Assembly (NCBI GenBank): GCA_946614405.1
Contig: CAMOGZ010000012.1
Span: forward strand, 1 to 14,351
Length of the DNA stretch: 14,351 bases
Direction of reading: 5' to 3'
Source of the DNA: an uncultured Eubacterium sp.
GTDB taxonomy: Bacteria > Bacillota > Clostridia > Peptostreptococcales > Anaerovoracaceae
Of the stretch, positions 6,810 through 14,301 are shown piece after piece. The first letter of the stretch is position 1. The number at the start of each line of letters is the position of its first letter. The notes under the pieces are model-generated. The model saw nothing but the letters and a program-made list of their open reading frames with translations. It was not told the DNA's origin and searched no databases. The position numbers were made by a program, and so were the translations under genes.

Positions 6810-7661
6810 ATGACAGAAGCTATCCTGGAAGCGGTGATCGACAGCCTTAAGCTGGTACCGTTTCTGTTCATAACATATTTACTGATGGGACTGCTGGAAC
6901 GCGCGGCAAGTGACCATGCCAAGGACCTCATTCGCCGGGCCGGAAAGGTGGGACCGGTGTGGGGCGGCCTGATCGGGGTGATTCCCCAGTGCGGATTTTC
7001 GGCTGCGGCGTCCTATTTCTACGTGGGGAAGGTGATCACACTGGGGACCCTGATCTCCATCTACCTTTCCACGTCTGATGAGATGCTCCCCATCTTCCTG
7101 TCGGAGCATGTACCGGCATCCACCATCGCCAAGGTGATGATCGCCAAGGTAGTGATCGGTGTTATATCCGGATTTATGGTGGAGCTGTTCTTCGGCTGGC
7201 TGGCCAGGAGACGGCATGTCCCGCAGGACTATACCGGTGAGATGGGCGTCGGCTGCAACTGTGCCGCAGATCTTCTCATCGACGCCATCGTCAAGACACT
7301 TCAGGTGTTCATTTTCATTCTCATCGTTTCCGTGATCATTGAGATCTGCGTGGAGCTGGTGGGATACCATGCCATCTCCGGGCTGTTCCGGGGGATGCCA
7401 GTGGTGGGAGAACTGCTGGCGGGCCTGATCGGACTGATCCCCAACTGCGCCGCATCGGTGGTGATCACCCAGCTCTATCTGGAGGGCGTGATCGGTCCGG
7501 GCCCCATGATGACCGGACTTCTGGCGGGGGCAGGAGTGGGACTTCTGGTCTTGTGCCGGGAGAACCACCATTGGAAGCAGAATCTGATGGTGATCGGGAT
7601 CCTCTATGTCGTTGCAGTTGGATGGGGCGTTCTGATCGAACTCTTTGGAATCACCTTTTAG
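6810..7661 (+). CDS. ArsP_2-type putative heavy-metal/arsenic efflux permease
   Basis: A 283-aa polytopic membrane protein matching, from memory, the ArsP_2 family of putative heavy-metal exporters. Its two halves are related. One carries GVIPQCGFSAAAS (residues 56-68) and STSDEMLP (87-94); the other carries GLIPNCAASVVITQLY (208-223) and GLLAGAGVGLLVL. The repeated P-(Q/N)-C motifs (Cys61, Cys213) are natural candidates for metal contact. The central soluble loop, often His/Cys-rich in relatives as I recall them, is reduced to GCNCAAD (148-154). I chose ATG 6810 with AGAAGGG upstream; earlier in-frame ATGs at 6753 and 6777 overlap the -10 element or the operator and lack ribosome binding sites. 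The Fur-family gene follows after 9 bases in the same transcript. The substrate is unknown: arsenic, another thiophilic ion or a divalent metal. Confidence 0.82.
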   Translation: MTEAILEAVIDSLKLVPFLFITYLLMGLLERAASDHAKDLIRRAGKVGPVWGGLIGVIPQCGFSAAASYFYVGKVITLGTLISIYLSTSDEMLPIFLSEHVPASTIAKVMIAKVVIGVISGFMVELFFGWLARRRHVPQDYTGEMGVGCNCAADLLIDAIVKTLQVFIFILIVSVIIEICVELVGYHAISGLFRGMPVVGELLAGLIGLIPNCAASVVITQLYLEGVIGPGPMMTGLLAGAGVGLLVLCRENHHWKQNLMVIGILYVVAVGWGVLIELFGITF

Positions 7662-7670
7662 GAGTGAGAG

Positions 7671-8072
7671 ATGTATAAGACAAACAGCAGAAGCCGGATC
7701 ATGCAGTATCTGCAGATCAACCGGGATCATACCGTCAGCGTGGCGGACATTCAGGATCATCTTGCAAAAGAACAGAATCCGGTGAACAAGACAACCATAT
7801 ACCGATACCTGGACAAGCTGGAGGAAGAAGGTGACGTGATCCGCTATACCGATGAGAGCGGGAAGAAGGCTACCTACCAGTTTGTGGACCGGGCTCATCA
7901 CTGTGACGAGCATCTTCACCTGAAATGCCTGAAATGCGGGCGGGTCATACACCTGGACTGTTCCTTCATGGATACCATTGCAGAGCATATCGAGGAGGAG
8001 CACGGATTCGCCATCCAGTGCAGAAGTTCCGTGATCTACGGGTACTGTGAGGCCTGTCGGAAAACTGAATAA
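7671..8072 (+). CDS. Fur-family metal-responsive transcriptional repressor
   Basis: A 133-aa protein of standard Fur-family length. The winged helix covers about residues 1-70 with recognition helix NKTTIYRYLDKLEEEG (39-54). The dimerisation and metal domain has HHCDEHLHLKCLKCG (76-90), giving H77, E80, H81 and H83 as regulatory metal ligands and C86-x2-C89, with C126-x2-C129, as a structural zinc site. A TTAGGAGTGAG ribosome binding site precedes the ATG, and the gene lies 9 bases behind the metal permease. It most likely represses its own operon through the TTGCAA repeats. Whether it belongs to the Fur, Zur, PerR or another branch cannot be told here; the C86/C89/C126/C129 set is shared by several. 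Confidence 0.88.
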   Translation: MYKTNSRSRIMQYLQINRDHTVSVADIQDHLAKEQNPVNKTTIYRYLDKLEEEGDVIRYTDESGKKATYQFVDRAHHCDEHLHLKCLKCGRVIHLDCSFMDTIAEHIEEEHGFAIQCRSSVIYGYCEACRKTE

Positions 8073-8084
8073 TTCGCCTGAAAT

Positions 8085-8113
8085 GGTCGGTTTTTAGACA
8101 AACCGGCCTTTTT
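8085..8113 (+). terminator. Rho-independent terminator after the Fur-family gene
   Basis: GGTCGGTTT (8085-8093) pairs with AAACCGGCC (8100-8108), with one G-U pair and a six-base loop, followed by TTTTT (8109-8113). Confidence 0.85.
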
Positions 8114-8118
8114 GTAGG

Positions 8119-8147
8119 TTTCATTTCCGGATTTCTTTCGATATAAT
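8119..8147 (+). promoter_or_regulatory. Sigma-A promoter of the radical SAM gene
   Basis: TTTCAT (8119-8124) and TATAAT (8142-8147) with a 17-base spacer. The leader to the ATG at 8213 is about 60 bases and shows no strong hairpin. The gene is therefore transcribed separately from the metal unit. Confidence 0.7.
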
Positions 8148-8212
8148 ATCATAGGATTAGAAGTGAAAGTGTAAACAAACGTTATTGATATATTGTGATT
8201 GGAGTGAGAATT

Positions 8213-9607
8213 ATGGATATGAAACATAAGATGGGACGTGTCGCTTTTTCGAAAGCCTTCGACATTGCCTACGGCAGGATCGAGAAGGACCGCCAGAAGG
8301 GAATGCTGGAGATTTTCAATCTGGTGGAGGGATACGTAACCAAGAACGGTAATTATGACCTGAGCAATTTCCGCGCCTGCCTGGAGGACAAGGACAGCGC
8401 ATTGTATCAGTACATCAGCCGTATCATCGACGAGACCGATCGCCATGAACTGAAGACCTTCGTACTGAACTTCCTGTACGAGGCTATGTCTCGCGGAACC
8501 AGCCTGATCCATCAGGCTCGTGCCAAGTATCAGTGCAATGTTCCCTGGCTGATCCTGATGGATCCCACCAGCGCATGCAACCTGAAATGCACCGGATGCT
8601 GGGCAGCTGAGTATGGTCATAAGCTGAACCTCACACTGGAGGAAATGGATAACCTGATCTCTCAGGGCAAGGAACTGGGAATCTACTACTATATGTACAC
8701 AGGTGGAGAACCACTTGTCCGGAAGAACGATCTGATCAAGCTTTGTGAGATGCATCCGGATTGTGCGTTCATCTCCTTCACCAATGGAACCCTGGTGGAT
8801 GAGGCCTTTGTGAAAGAACTGAAGCGTGTCGGAAACCTGTACCTGGCCATCAGCCTGGAGGGATTCGAAGAGGCCAACGACGACCGCCGCGGCAAGGGCG
8901 TATACCAGAAGGTCATGCACGCCATGGATCTGCTGAAGGAGAATGGAATCATCTTCGGAACTTCCATCGCCTACACCAGAAACAACATCGAGTATGTTAC
9001 TTCCGATGAATTCATCGATATGGAGATCAGCAAGGGAGTCAAGTTCTCCATGTACTTCCACCTGATGCCGGTCGGAAACGACGCATCCCCGGAGCTGATG
9101 CCCACCGTGGAGCAGCGCCTGATGATCAAGGACCGTCTGCGTCAGATCCGTGCCATGAAGGACGGAAAGGGACTGTTCTGCTTCGACTTCCAGAACGACG
9201 GAGAGTATGTCGGCGGATGTATCGCCGGCGGACGGAACTACTTCCACATCAACGCCAACGGCGACGCAGAGCCCTGCGTATTCATCCACTATTCCAACAG
9301 CAACATCCGTGAGAATACGCTGATCGAGATCCTGCAGTCTCCGCTGTTCATGGCATATCATAACAATCAGCCCTTCAACGACAACCACCTCAGACCATGT
9401 CCGATGCTGGAGAACCCTGATGTTCTGCCGAGACTGGTTGCAGAGAGCGGAGCCAAGTCTACAGATCTTCAGTCACCTGAGACCGTAGAGCACCTGTGTG
9501 ACAAGTGCCGCGACTATGCATCCTGCTGGGGCGAGGTCGCAGACAAGATCTGGAAAGAGGAAGGCCATGAGGAATCTTCTGAAGAGAAGATGGCCGTCAA
9601 CCTGTAA
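8213..9607 (+). CDS. Radical SAM/SPASM domain protein, unknown substrate
   Basis: A 464-aa protein from ATG 8213, which has GGAG 8 bases upstream; an in-frame GTG at 8195 lies before that site. Residues 1-107 form an all-helical N-terminal region. The radical SAM core follows, with C122-x3-C126-x2-C129 in ACNLKCTGCW, then YTGGEPL (162-168) for SAM binding. The C-terminal part has cysteines at 336, 355 and 396, and CDKCRDYASCW (429-439), where C-x2-C-x5-C follows the earlier GGC...G-x4-C; this is a SPASM-type auxiliary [4Fe-4S] arrangement. Relatives include peptide-maturing and anaerobic sulfatase-maturing enzymes, but no precursor peptide or partner gene is adjacent, so the reaction is unknown. 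It is monocistronic, with its own promoter and terminator. Codon use is strongly biased, comparable to enolase, suggesting an abundant, housekeeping-like protein. Confidence 0.85.
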   Translation: MDMKHKMGRVAFSKAFDIAYGRIEKDRQKGMLEIFNLVEGYVTKNGNYDLSNFRACLEDKDSALYQYISRIIDETDRHELKTFVLNFLYEAMSRGTSLIHQARAKYQCNVPWLILMDPTSACNLKCTGCWAAEYGHKLNLTLEEMDNLISQGKELGIYYYMYTGGEPLVRKNDLIKLCEMHPDCAFISFTNGTLVDEAFVKELKRVGNLYLAISLEGFEEANDDRRGKGVYQKVMHAMDLLKENGIIFGTSIAYTRNNIEYVTSDEFIDMEISKGVKFSMYFHLMPVGNDASPELMPTVEQRLMIKDRLRQIRAMKDGKGLFCFDFQNDGEYVGGCIAGGRNYFHINANGDAEPCVFIHYSNSNIRENTLIEILQSPLFMAYHNNQPFNDNHLRPCPMLENPDVLPRLVAESGAKSTDLQSPETVEHLCDKCRDYASCWGEVADKIWKEEGHEESSEEKMAVNL

Positions 9608-9615
9608 AGACAATC

Positions 9616-9650
9616 AAAAACCGCTGCAAGCTCAGCTTGCGGCGGTTTTT
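9616..9650. terminator. Bidirectional terminator between the radical SAM and lactate permease genes
   Basis: CCGCTGCAAGC (9621-9631) and GCTTGCGGCGG (9635-9645) form an 11-bp stem with a TCA loop, flanked by AAAAA (9616-9620) and TTTTT (9646-9650). It serves both convergent genes; the permease stop lies only a few bases away. Confidence 0.92.
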
Positions 9651-9652
9651 CG

Positions 9653-11143
9653 TTACATGAAATAGCAGAGAAGTCCGGACAGCGCCAGCAGAAGCAGGGC
9701 GTAGCCCAGGCCTTTTCTCAGCGCCTCGGATTCCTTTCCGGTGATCCCGGCTGCTGCGGTGCCGATGGTCAGTGTCTGCAGACTGATCATCTTGCCCACT
9801 CCGGAGCCGTACATGTTAGCGGCTGCGAGCCAGGCCGGCGACACACCGATGGCAGCTGCAGTCTGAGTCTGGATCTTTCCGAACAGTACGGTGGTCATGG
9901 AGGCGCTTCCGGTGATGAATCCGCCGATGCCGCCCAGAAGAGGCGAGATCAGTGGATAGAACCGGCCAGCCACCAGGATCAGGCAGGTGGCGATCTCCAT
10001 GGTCATGCCGCTGTATCCCATGATCTTGGCAATGGCAAGGATGCAGCAGATCATGATTACCGTGCGGTAGTTGCCGGTGAGAGTCTTTCCCAAGACCCGA
10101 AGGATGCGTCCCGGGGATGCTCCCTGGATCAGCCCTCCCAGGATCCCGGAGAGGAAGATGGTCACGCCCGGTGCGGACAGCCACTGGAAGGTCACGGATG
10201 CGGGATTCTCTCCCGTGTAGACAGAGATGGTGGTGGACACCGATTTCAACGGTTCCTGGATCTCCGGCACCAGGCTGGATGTCAGCAGGAGCAGCACGAA
10301 GATCAAAAGGAATGGGGCCCAGGCTCTCGCGGTTTCCGCCAGGCCCAGTGCCGTTTCTTTGGAGGCCCCTCCGGTGAGCTTTGTGCTCAGGGCGATGGCG
10401 ACCATGCAGGCCAGAGGTCCGATGATGTAGGGGAGTTCTCCGCCCACGAAATATCCAAAGAAGGAGGACAGTCCCACGTTCACGACGGCTGCCAGGATCG
10501 TCACGGGGAGAACCTGGCGAAGGCCCTTCCATCCGCCGTAGATGAGCACCATGAGGAAGGGCGCCAGCAGGGACGGGATCAGCTGAAGGATCACCACGCT
10601 CCTGCAGACTTCCATCTCGCCGAGGCCGGTGATGGAGGACATCATGTAGAAGCCCAGGCCCACGGAGCCAAAGGCTGTGGCGGCGGCATCTCCCAGGGCG
10701 CATGCGATGATCACGGGGATCGGGTCCAGTCCGATGCCCACCAGGATCCCGGTGGGAATGGCCACGGCGGTGCCGAAGCCGGCGATCCCTTCCATGAAAC
10801 CGCCAAAGCCGTATCCGATGATCAGGAGCAGTACCAGCTCGTTGGTGGATACGTTGGCCAGGACCTTCCGGATGGTCCCCATGGCCCCGGTCTCCACGGT
10901 GATATTATAGGCAAAGAGGGCCGACAGGATCACCAGGCAGATGGGCCACAAAGCCGTCAGGCCTCCTTCCAGTGCAGCGGTAAGAAGCTGGTCCGGGGTC
11001 ATGTGCCAGCGAAGGAAGGCCAGTATCCCGGTGATGGGCAGTGCAATGAGGCTCGCCTTGTATCCTGGCATTTTCAGGACCAGGAAGGCGAACAAAAGCC
11101 ACAGGATCGGGATCAGTGCCAACATGAGTGATAAAGTGTTCAA
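9653..11143 (-). CDS. lctP: L-lactate permease (LctP/LutP family)
   Basis: A 496-aa polytopic membrane protein of the lactate/glycolate permease family, about twelve or more hydrophobic segments, probably importing or exporting lactate with protons. The signature GFGGFMEGIAGFGTAVAIP is at residues 112-130, followed by ALGDAAATAFGSVG (149-162); a second family segment, GFITGSASMTTVLFGKIQ, lies near the C-terminus. The start is TTG at 11143: AAGGAG ends 6 bases before it, whereas the first ATG (11125) would be 24 bases away. The gene begins 60 bases after the enolase stop in the same direction, and that gap is filled by a terminator hairpin and this ribosome binding site. Expression therefore probably relies on read-through from enolase, linking lactate transport to glycolysis. 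No lactate dehydrogenase or lactate-utilisation genes are in the window. Confidence 0.9.
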   Translation of the reverse strand: MNTLSLMLALIPILWLLFAFLVLKMPGYKASLIALPITGILAFLRWHMTPDQLLTAALEGGLTALWPICLVILSALFAYNITVETGAMGTIRKVLANVSTNELVLLLIIGYGFGGFMEGIAGFGTAVAIPTGILVGIGLDPIPVIIACALGDAAATAFGSVGLGFYMMSSITGLGEMEVCRSVVILQLIPSLLAPFLMVLIYGGWKGLRQVLPVTILAAVVNVGLSSFFGYFVGGELPYIIGPLACMVAIALSTKLTGGASKETALGLAETARAWAPFLLIFVLLLLTSSLVPEIQEPLKSVSTTISVYTGENPASVTFQWLSAPGVTIFLSGILGGLIQGASPGRILRVLGKTLTGNYRTVIMICCILAIAKIMGYSGMTMEIATCLILVAGRFYPLISPLLGGIGGFITGSASMTTVLFGKIQTQTAAAIGVSPAWLAAANMYGSGVGKMISLQTLTIGTAAAGITGKESEALRKGLGYALLLLALSGLLCYFM

Positions 11144-11157
11144 GTGGATCTCCTTCT

Positions 11158-11188
11158 AAAAGACCCGAGCAGCGAGGCTGCCCGGGTC
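11158..11188 (-). terminator. Enolase terminator, abutting the lactate permease ribosome binding site
   Basis: On the - strand GACCCGGGCAGC (11188-11177) pairs with GCTGCTCGGGTC (11173-11162), a 12-bp stem with one G-U pair and a three-base loop. Only four T follow (11161-11158) before AGAAGGAG. The short U-run suggests partial termination. Confidence 0.75.
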
Positions 11189-11203
11189 CTGTTAGTTTAC
11201 GAA

Positions 11204-12514
<1,311 letters not shown>

Positions 12515-12539
12515 TTACGAGTATCTTCATTCACGTTCA

Positions 12540-12568
12540 ATTATGTACTAAATGCAGGATTCTGTCAA
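12540..12568 (-). promoter_or_regulatory. Sigma-A promoter of enolase
   Basis: On the - strand TTGACA (12568-12563), a 17-base spacer and CATAAT (12545-12540). The leader to the ATG is about 35-40 bases and shows no strong structure. Confidence 0.82.
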
Positions 12569-12589
12569 GGTGAACAGCGTGCTGAAAAT

Positions 12590-12619
12590 GGAATACCTGC
12601 CATTACGACAGCCATGCCG
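12590..12619. repeat. Direct repeat, copy 1 (intergenic)
   Basis: A 30-bp sequence containing CCTGCCATTACGACAGCCA, matching 28 of 30 positions of copy 2 at 12643-12672, with 53-bp spacing. This copy lies between the enolase promoter and the end of the nuclease-like gene. Read on the - strand it re-encodes the last residues AWLS and stop of that gene. Confidence 0.85.
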
Positions 12620-12642
12620 GATGGTACACTGAGAGCCGGAGC

Positions 12643-12672
12643 GGAATGCCTGCCATTACGACAGCCACGCCG
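12643..12672. repeat. Direct repeat, copy 2 (overlaps the 3' end of the nuclease-like gene)
   Basis: Second copy of the 30-bp repeat. It includes the terminal codons and stop of the gene ending at 12656 and 13 bases beyond it. The pair looks like a local tandem duplication of a gene end, or two members of a dispersed element that has supplied the stop codon. Confidence 0.85.
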
Positions 12673-13465
12673 AAAGGGTCTTCTCCAGCATGGCGGGATT
12701 CAGCGAACCGTCTCCAAATTCCAAAGTGATGATCAGATTGACGCCGGGAACGTATCCTGCCCGGAGATACTGCTTCAGTTTGATGATGAATTTCTCAAAA
12801 TACTCCTGGTCGCTGAGCATTCCAAAGTGTTCGTACAGGATTTCCCGTCCTTGCTTCGGAATCAAAATTGTGAAGTCTGTCGCAATGGTGATCCCGCCGA
12901 TATTGTGTTCTTCTTCATAGACATAGGGTATCCCGAGATGCCGGAGGGTGTTGCAGATGATGACTTCAGATTTGGAACGCACTACCCAACCGTCTGGAGT
13001 AGGGTACTTTTTTCCTTCCGGTTTGTAGTCGCTGTACTTCCTGGGCTTTGCCAGCCAGGCCTCCGGGTCAGTGATCCCGACGAAGGAAAGGCACTCCTTC
13101 GGCAGGTTCTGATAACATCGCGGAAAAGACTCCTCCGCCACACGCGGATCGTATTCCCAGAATGACTGGATCAGATGATCCAGGTCCCTGACCATGGCAT
13201 CCAGCTTACGGATAGCAGTCTTGAGGTAGTAGGTTTGCTTGATCAACTGAACTTCCGGGTGATTCTCGGGTCCCAGGTATTTCTCCGGATAATTGCCCTT
13301 CCCCCTGTGTGTGACCTTATAATACTCACCACGCCCCCTGCGGTTGCGACGTTTCAGTGAGCATCTGTGATAACGGGACAGGGATCGGTAGTGTTTCTTC
13401 AGCTGCTTGAGCAGCTGCTTCTTCTCATCGCGTTCTGCGATCAATTGGGTCTTCAGGTCTAGCAT
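12656..13465 (-). CDS. PD-(D/E)XK nuclease-like protein of unknown function
   Basis: A 269-aa soluble protein I do not recognise by name. The N-terminal third is helical and very basic (coiled-coil-like 1-25, then an Arg/Lys-rich stretch 33-56 and another helix 70-105), suitable for nucleic acid binding. The C-terminal third looks like a PD-(D/E)XK fold: RSKSEV with Glu167, ATDFTI with Asp197, ILYEHFGM with Glu212/His213, Lys229 and Tyr233 in the next helix, and LIITLEF near 244-250. The E...D...E-x-(K/H) order matches the family, but the usual lysine is replaced by histidine in the EHFG segment, so activity is inferred only. AAGGAAGG precedes ATG 13465, and the gene has a good promoter. No methylase, helicase or other restriction or defence partner is adjacent. 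Its last codons lie inside a direct repeat. Confidence 0.7.
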   Translation of the reverse strand: MLDLKTQLIAERDEKKQLLKQLKKHYRSLSRYHRCSLKRRNRRGRGEYYKVTHRGKGNYPEKYLGPENHPEVQLIKQTYYLKTAIRKLDAMVRDLDHLIQSFWEYDPRVAEESFPRCYQNLPKECLSFVGITDPEAWLAKPRKYSDYKPEGKKYPTPDGWVVRSKSEVIICNTLRHLGIPYVYEEEHNIGGITIATDFTILIPKQGREILYEHFGMLSDQEYFEKFIIKLKQYLRAGYVPGVNLIITLEFGDGSLNPAMLEKTLSAWLS

Positions 13466-13509
13466 AGAATGTCCTTCCTTTAATTACAGATAATGGTAGA
13501 GATAGTTAT

Positions 13510-13538
13510 ATATTACAATAGAAATTTTCTTGTGTCAA
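13510..13538 (-). promoter_or_regulatory. Sigma-A promoter of the nuclease-like gene
   Basis: On the - strand TTGACA (13538-13533), a 17-base spacer and TAATAT (13515-13510). It is divergent from, and nearly touches, the promoter of the Cys-rich protein gene. Confidence 0.8.
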
Positions 13539-13560
13539 TCTTTTTATACGGGCCAATCTG

Positions 13561-13569
13561 TGGTATAAT
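13561..13569 (+). promoter_or_regulatory. Extended -10 promoter of the Cys-rich membrane protein gene
   Basis: TGGTATAAT (13561-13569) is an extended -10 element (TG-N-TATAAT). The hexamer 17 bases upstream, TTTTTA at 13541-13546, is a weak -35 and lies next to the divergent -35 at 13533-13538. Confidence 0.7.
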
Positions 13570-13599
13570 TCCTGTAGTAATTTGGAAGGAGTTGATAAT

Positions 13600-13800
13600 A
13601 TGGAATATTTCCTGGGTCATATCATATATATTCTGATTGGTGGTTTTATCATTGCTGCGATTTGCGCAGTCTGGGCTTTTGCCGCAGAGAAATGGAATAA
13701 GACGAAGAAGGAAGAGGGCATCAAGGACGCCATCGACTGTGGCATGGGCTGCAGTGGATGTGCGATGTTTGCCGCATGCGGAAAACACCGTCAGGAATAA
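13600..13800 (+). CDS. Small Cys-rich single-pass membrane protein, FeoB-associated-like
   Basis: A 66-aa protein from ATG 13600 with AAGGAG 8 bases upstream; an earlier in-frame TTG overlaps that site. Residues 5-29 form one hydrophobic helix. A basic linker (KWNKTKKEEG) follows, then CGMGCSGCAMFAACGK with cysteines at 47, 51, 54 and 60. One N-terminal TM helix plus a short C-terminal cytoplasmic Cys cluster is the layout of FeoB-associated Cys-rich proteins, which accompany ferrous iron transporters. No feoA or feoB is in the window, so the assignment rests on layout only. It could instead be a generic Fe-S or metal-binding membrane peptide. It is transcribed alone and ends in a UUCG terminator. 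Confidence 0.75.
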   Translation: MEYFLGHIIYILIGGFIIAAICAVWAFAAEKWNKTKKEEGIKDAIDCGMGCSGCAMFAACGKHRQE

Positions 13801-13812
13801 CTTGGTTGCTGG

Positions 13813-13837
13813 AACCGGTCTTCGGACCGGTTTTATT
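13813..13837 (+). terminator. UUCG-loop terminator after the Cys-rich protein gene
   Basis: AACCGGTC (13813-13820) and GACCGGTT (13825-13832) form a perfect 8-bp stem closed by a very stable C(UUCG)G tetraloop, followed by TTATTG. Confidence 0.88.
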
Positions 13838-13877
13838 GTGTCTGCGGTGGCTGCACAGGACACCCCTGGGCAAAGAC

Positions 13878-13990
13878 GAGTCCCGGGATCGCACATATGC
13901 CTCGGGATCGCAGGCGACTCCTGGAATCACAGCCGAGTCCTGGAATCGCAGCTGAGTCCTGGAATCAAAGTTGATTCTCCGGGATGATCG
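13878..13990. repeat. Six degenerate 19-bp tandem units
   Basis: Units start at 13878, 13897, 13916, 13935, 13954 and 13973, an exact 19-bp period. The middle three are closest to GAGTCCTGGAATCGCAGCY; the outer ones have GGGATCG in place of GGAATCG. A weaker unit may precede them at 13859. The period is not a multiple of three, and stops occur in the frames I followed, so the array is noncoding. Confidence 0.8.
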
Positions 13991-13991
13991 T

Positions 13992-14035
13992 CCACCCATT
14001 TTTCGTTTTTCTCATTTTTAGGTGGTTTTCAACAA
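13992..14035 (-). repeat. GGTGG hairpin unit A
   Basis: Read on the - strand: TTGTTGAAAACCACC, an AT-rich variable middle, then GGTGG, 44 bp in all. The ACCACC and GGTGG ends can pair. First of four units in the right end of the window; its start-to-start distance to unit B is 50 bp. Confidence 0.75.
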
Positions 14036-14040
14036 GGGCC

Positions 14041-14085
14041 CCACCCCATATCTTGAAAAAACGAGAATTAGGTGGTTTTCAACAA
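14041..14085 (-). repeat. GGTGG hairpin unit B
   Basis: Same orientation as unit A with an identical 18-base leading part (TTGTTGAAAACCACCTAA on the - strand). Length 45 bp, ending GGGGTGG. It faces the core segment at 14086-14251. Confidence 0.75.
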
Positions 14086-14251
14086 TTTTTTATTCGGCAC
14101 AAATGGAAGATTAAGGAAGAAATCGGGATGTGCGAAGTAAATTGAGTCTGAGATTTGAATGCAGCGTTCACTTTTCGGGCTGTTGATGAGCTGGATAAGG
14201 GCGTGAAGGAGTCAGTTCGACGGGATGAGACGAAAATGACCTTGTTAAATC
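14086..14251. other. Core between the two repeat pairs, no gene seen
   Basis: About 166 bases flanked by oppositely oriented repeat pairs. One + frame stays open for about 40 codons to a stop inside unit C, but it has no ATG/ribosome binding site combination and runs into the repeat, so I do not call a gene. No promoter, terminator or tRNA-like fold was recognised. It could be the middle of a small nonautonomous element. Confidence 0.4.
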
Positions 14252-14295
14252 TTGTCGAAAACCACCCAATTTCTTAAAAACAGAGTTTTAGGTGG
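14252..14295 (+). repeat. GGTGG hairpin unit C
   Basis: TTGTCGAAAACCACC, a variable AT-rich middle and GGTGG, 44 bp, now on the + strand and thus inverted relative to units A and B. Its start is 50 bp before unit D. Confidence 0.75.
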
Positions 14296-14301
14296 TATGC
14301 T

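Noticed and set aside
8036..9388. A 450-codon - strand open frame opposite the radical SAM gene
   Set aside because: It is antisense to a gene with intact radical SAM and SPASM motifs and has no ribosome binding site of note.
13721..13999. Overlapping frames on both strands through the 19-bp array
   Set aside because: They overlap a real Cys-rich gene and a terminator, and the repeat period is not a multiple of three, so a periodic protein is not encoded.
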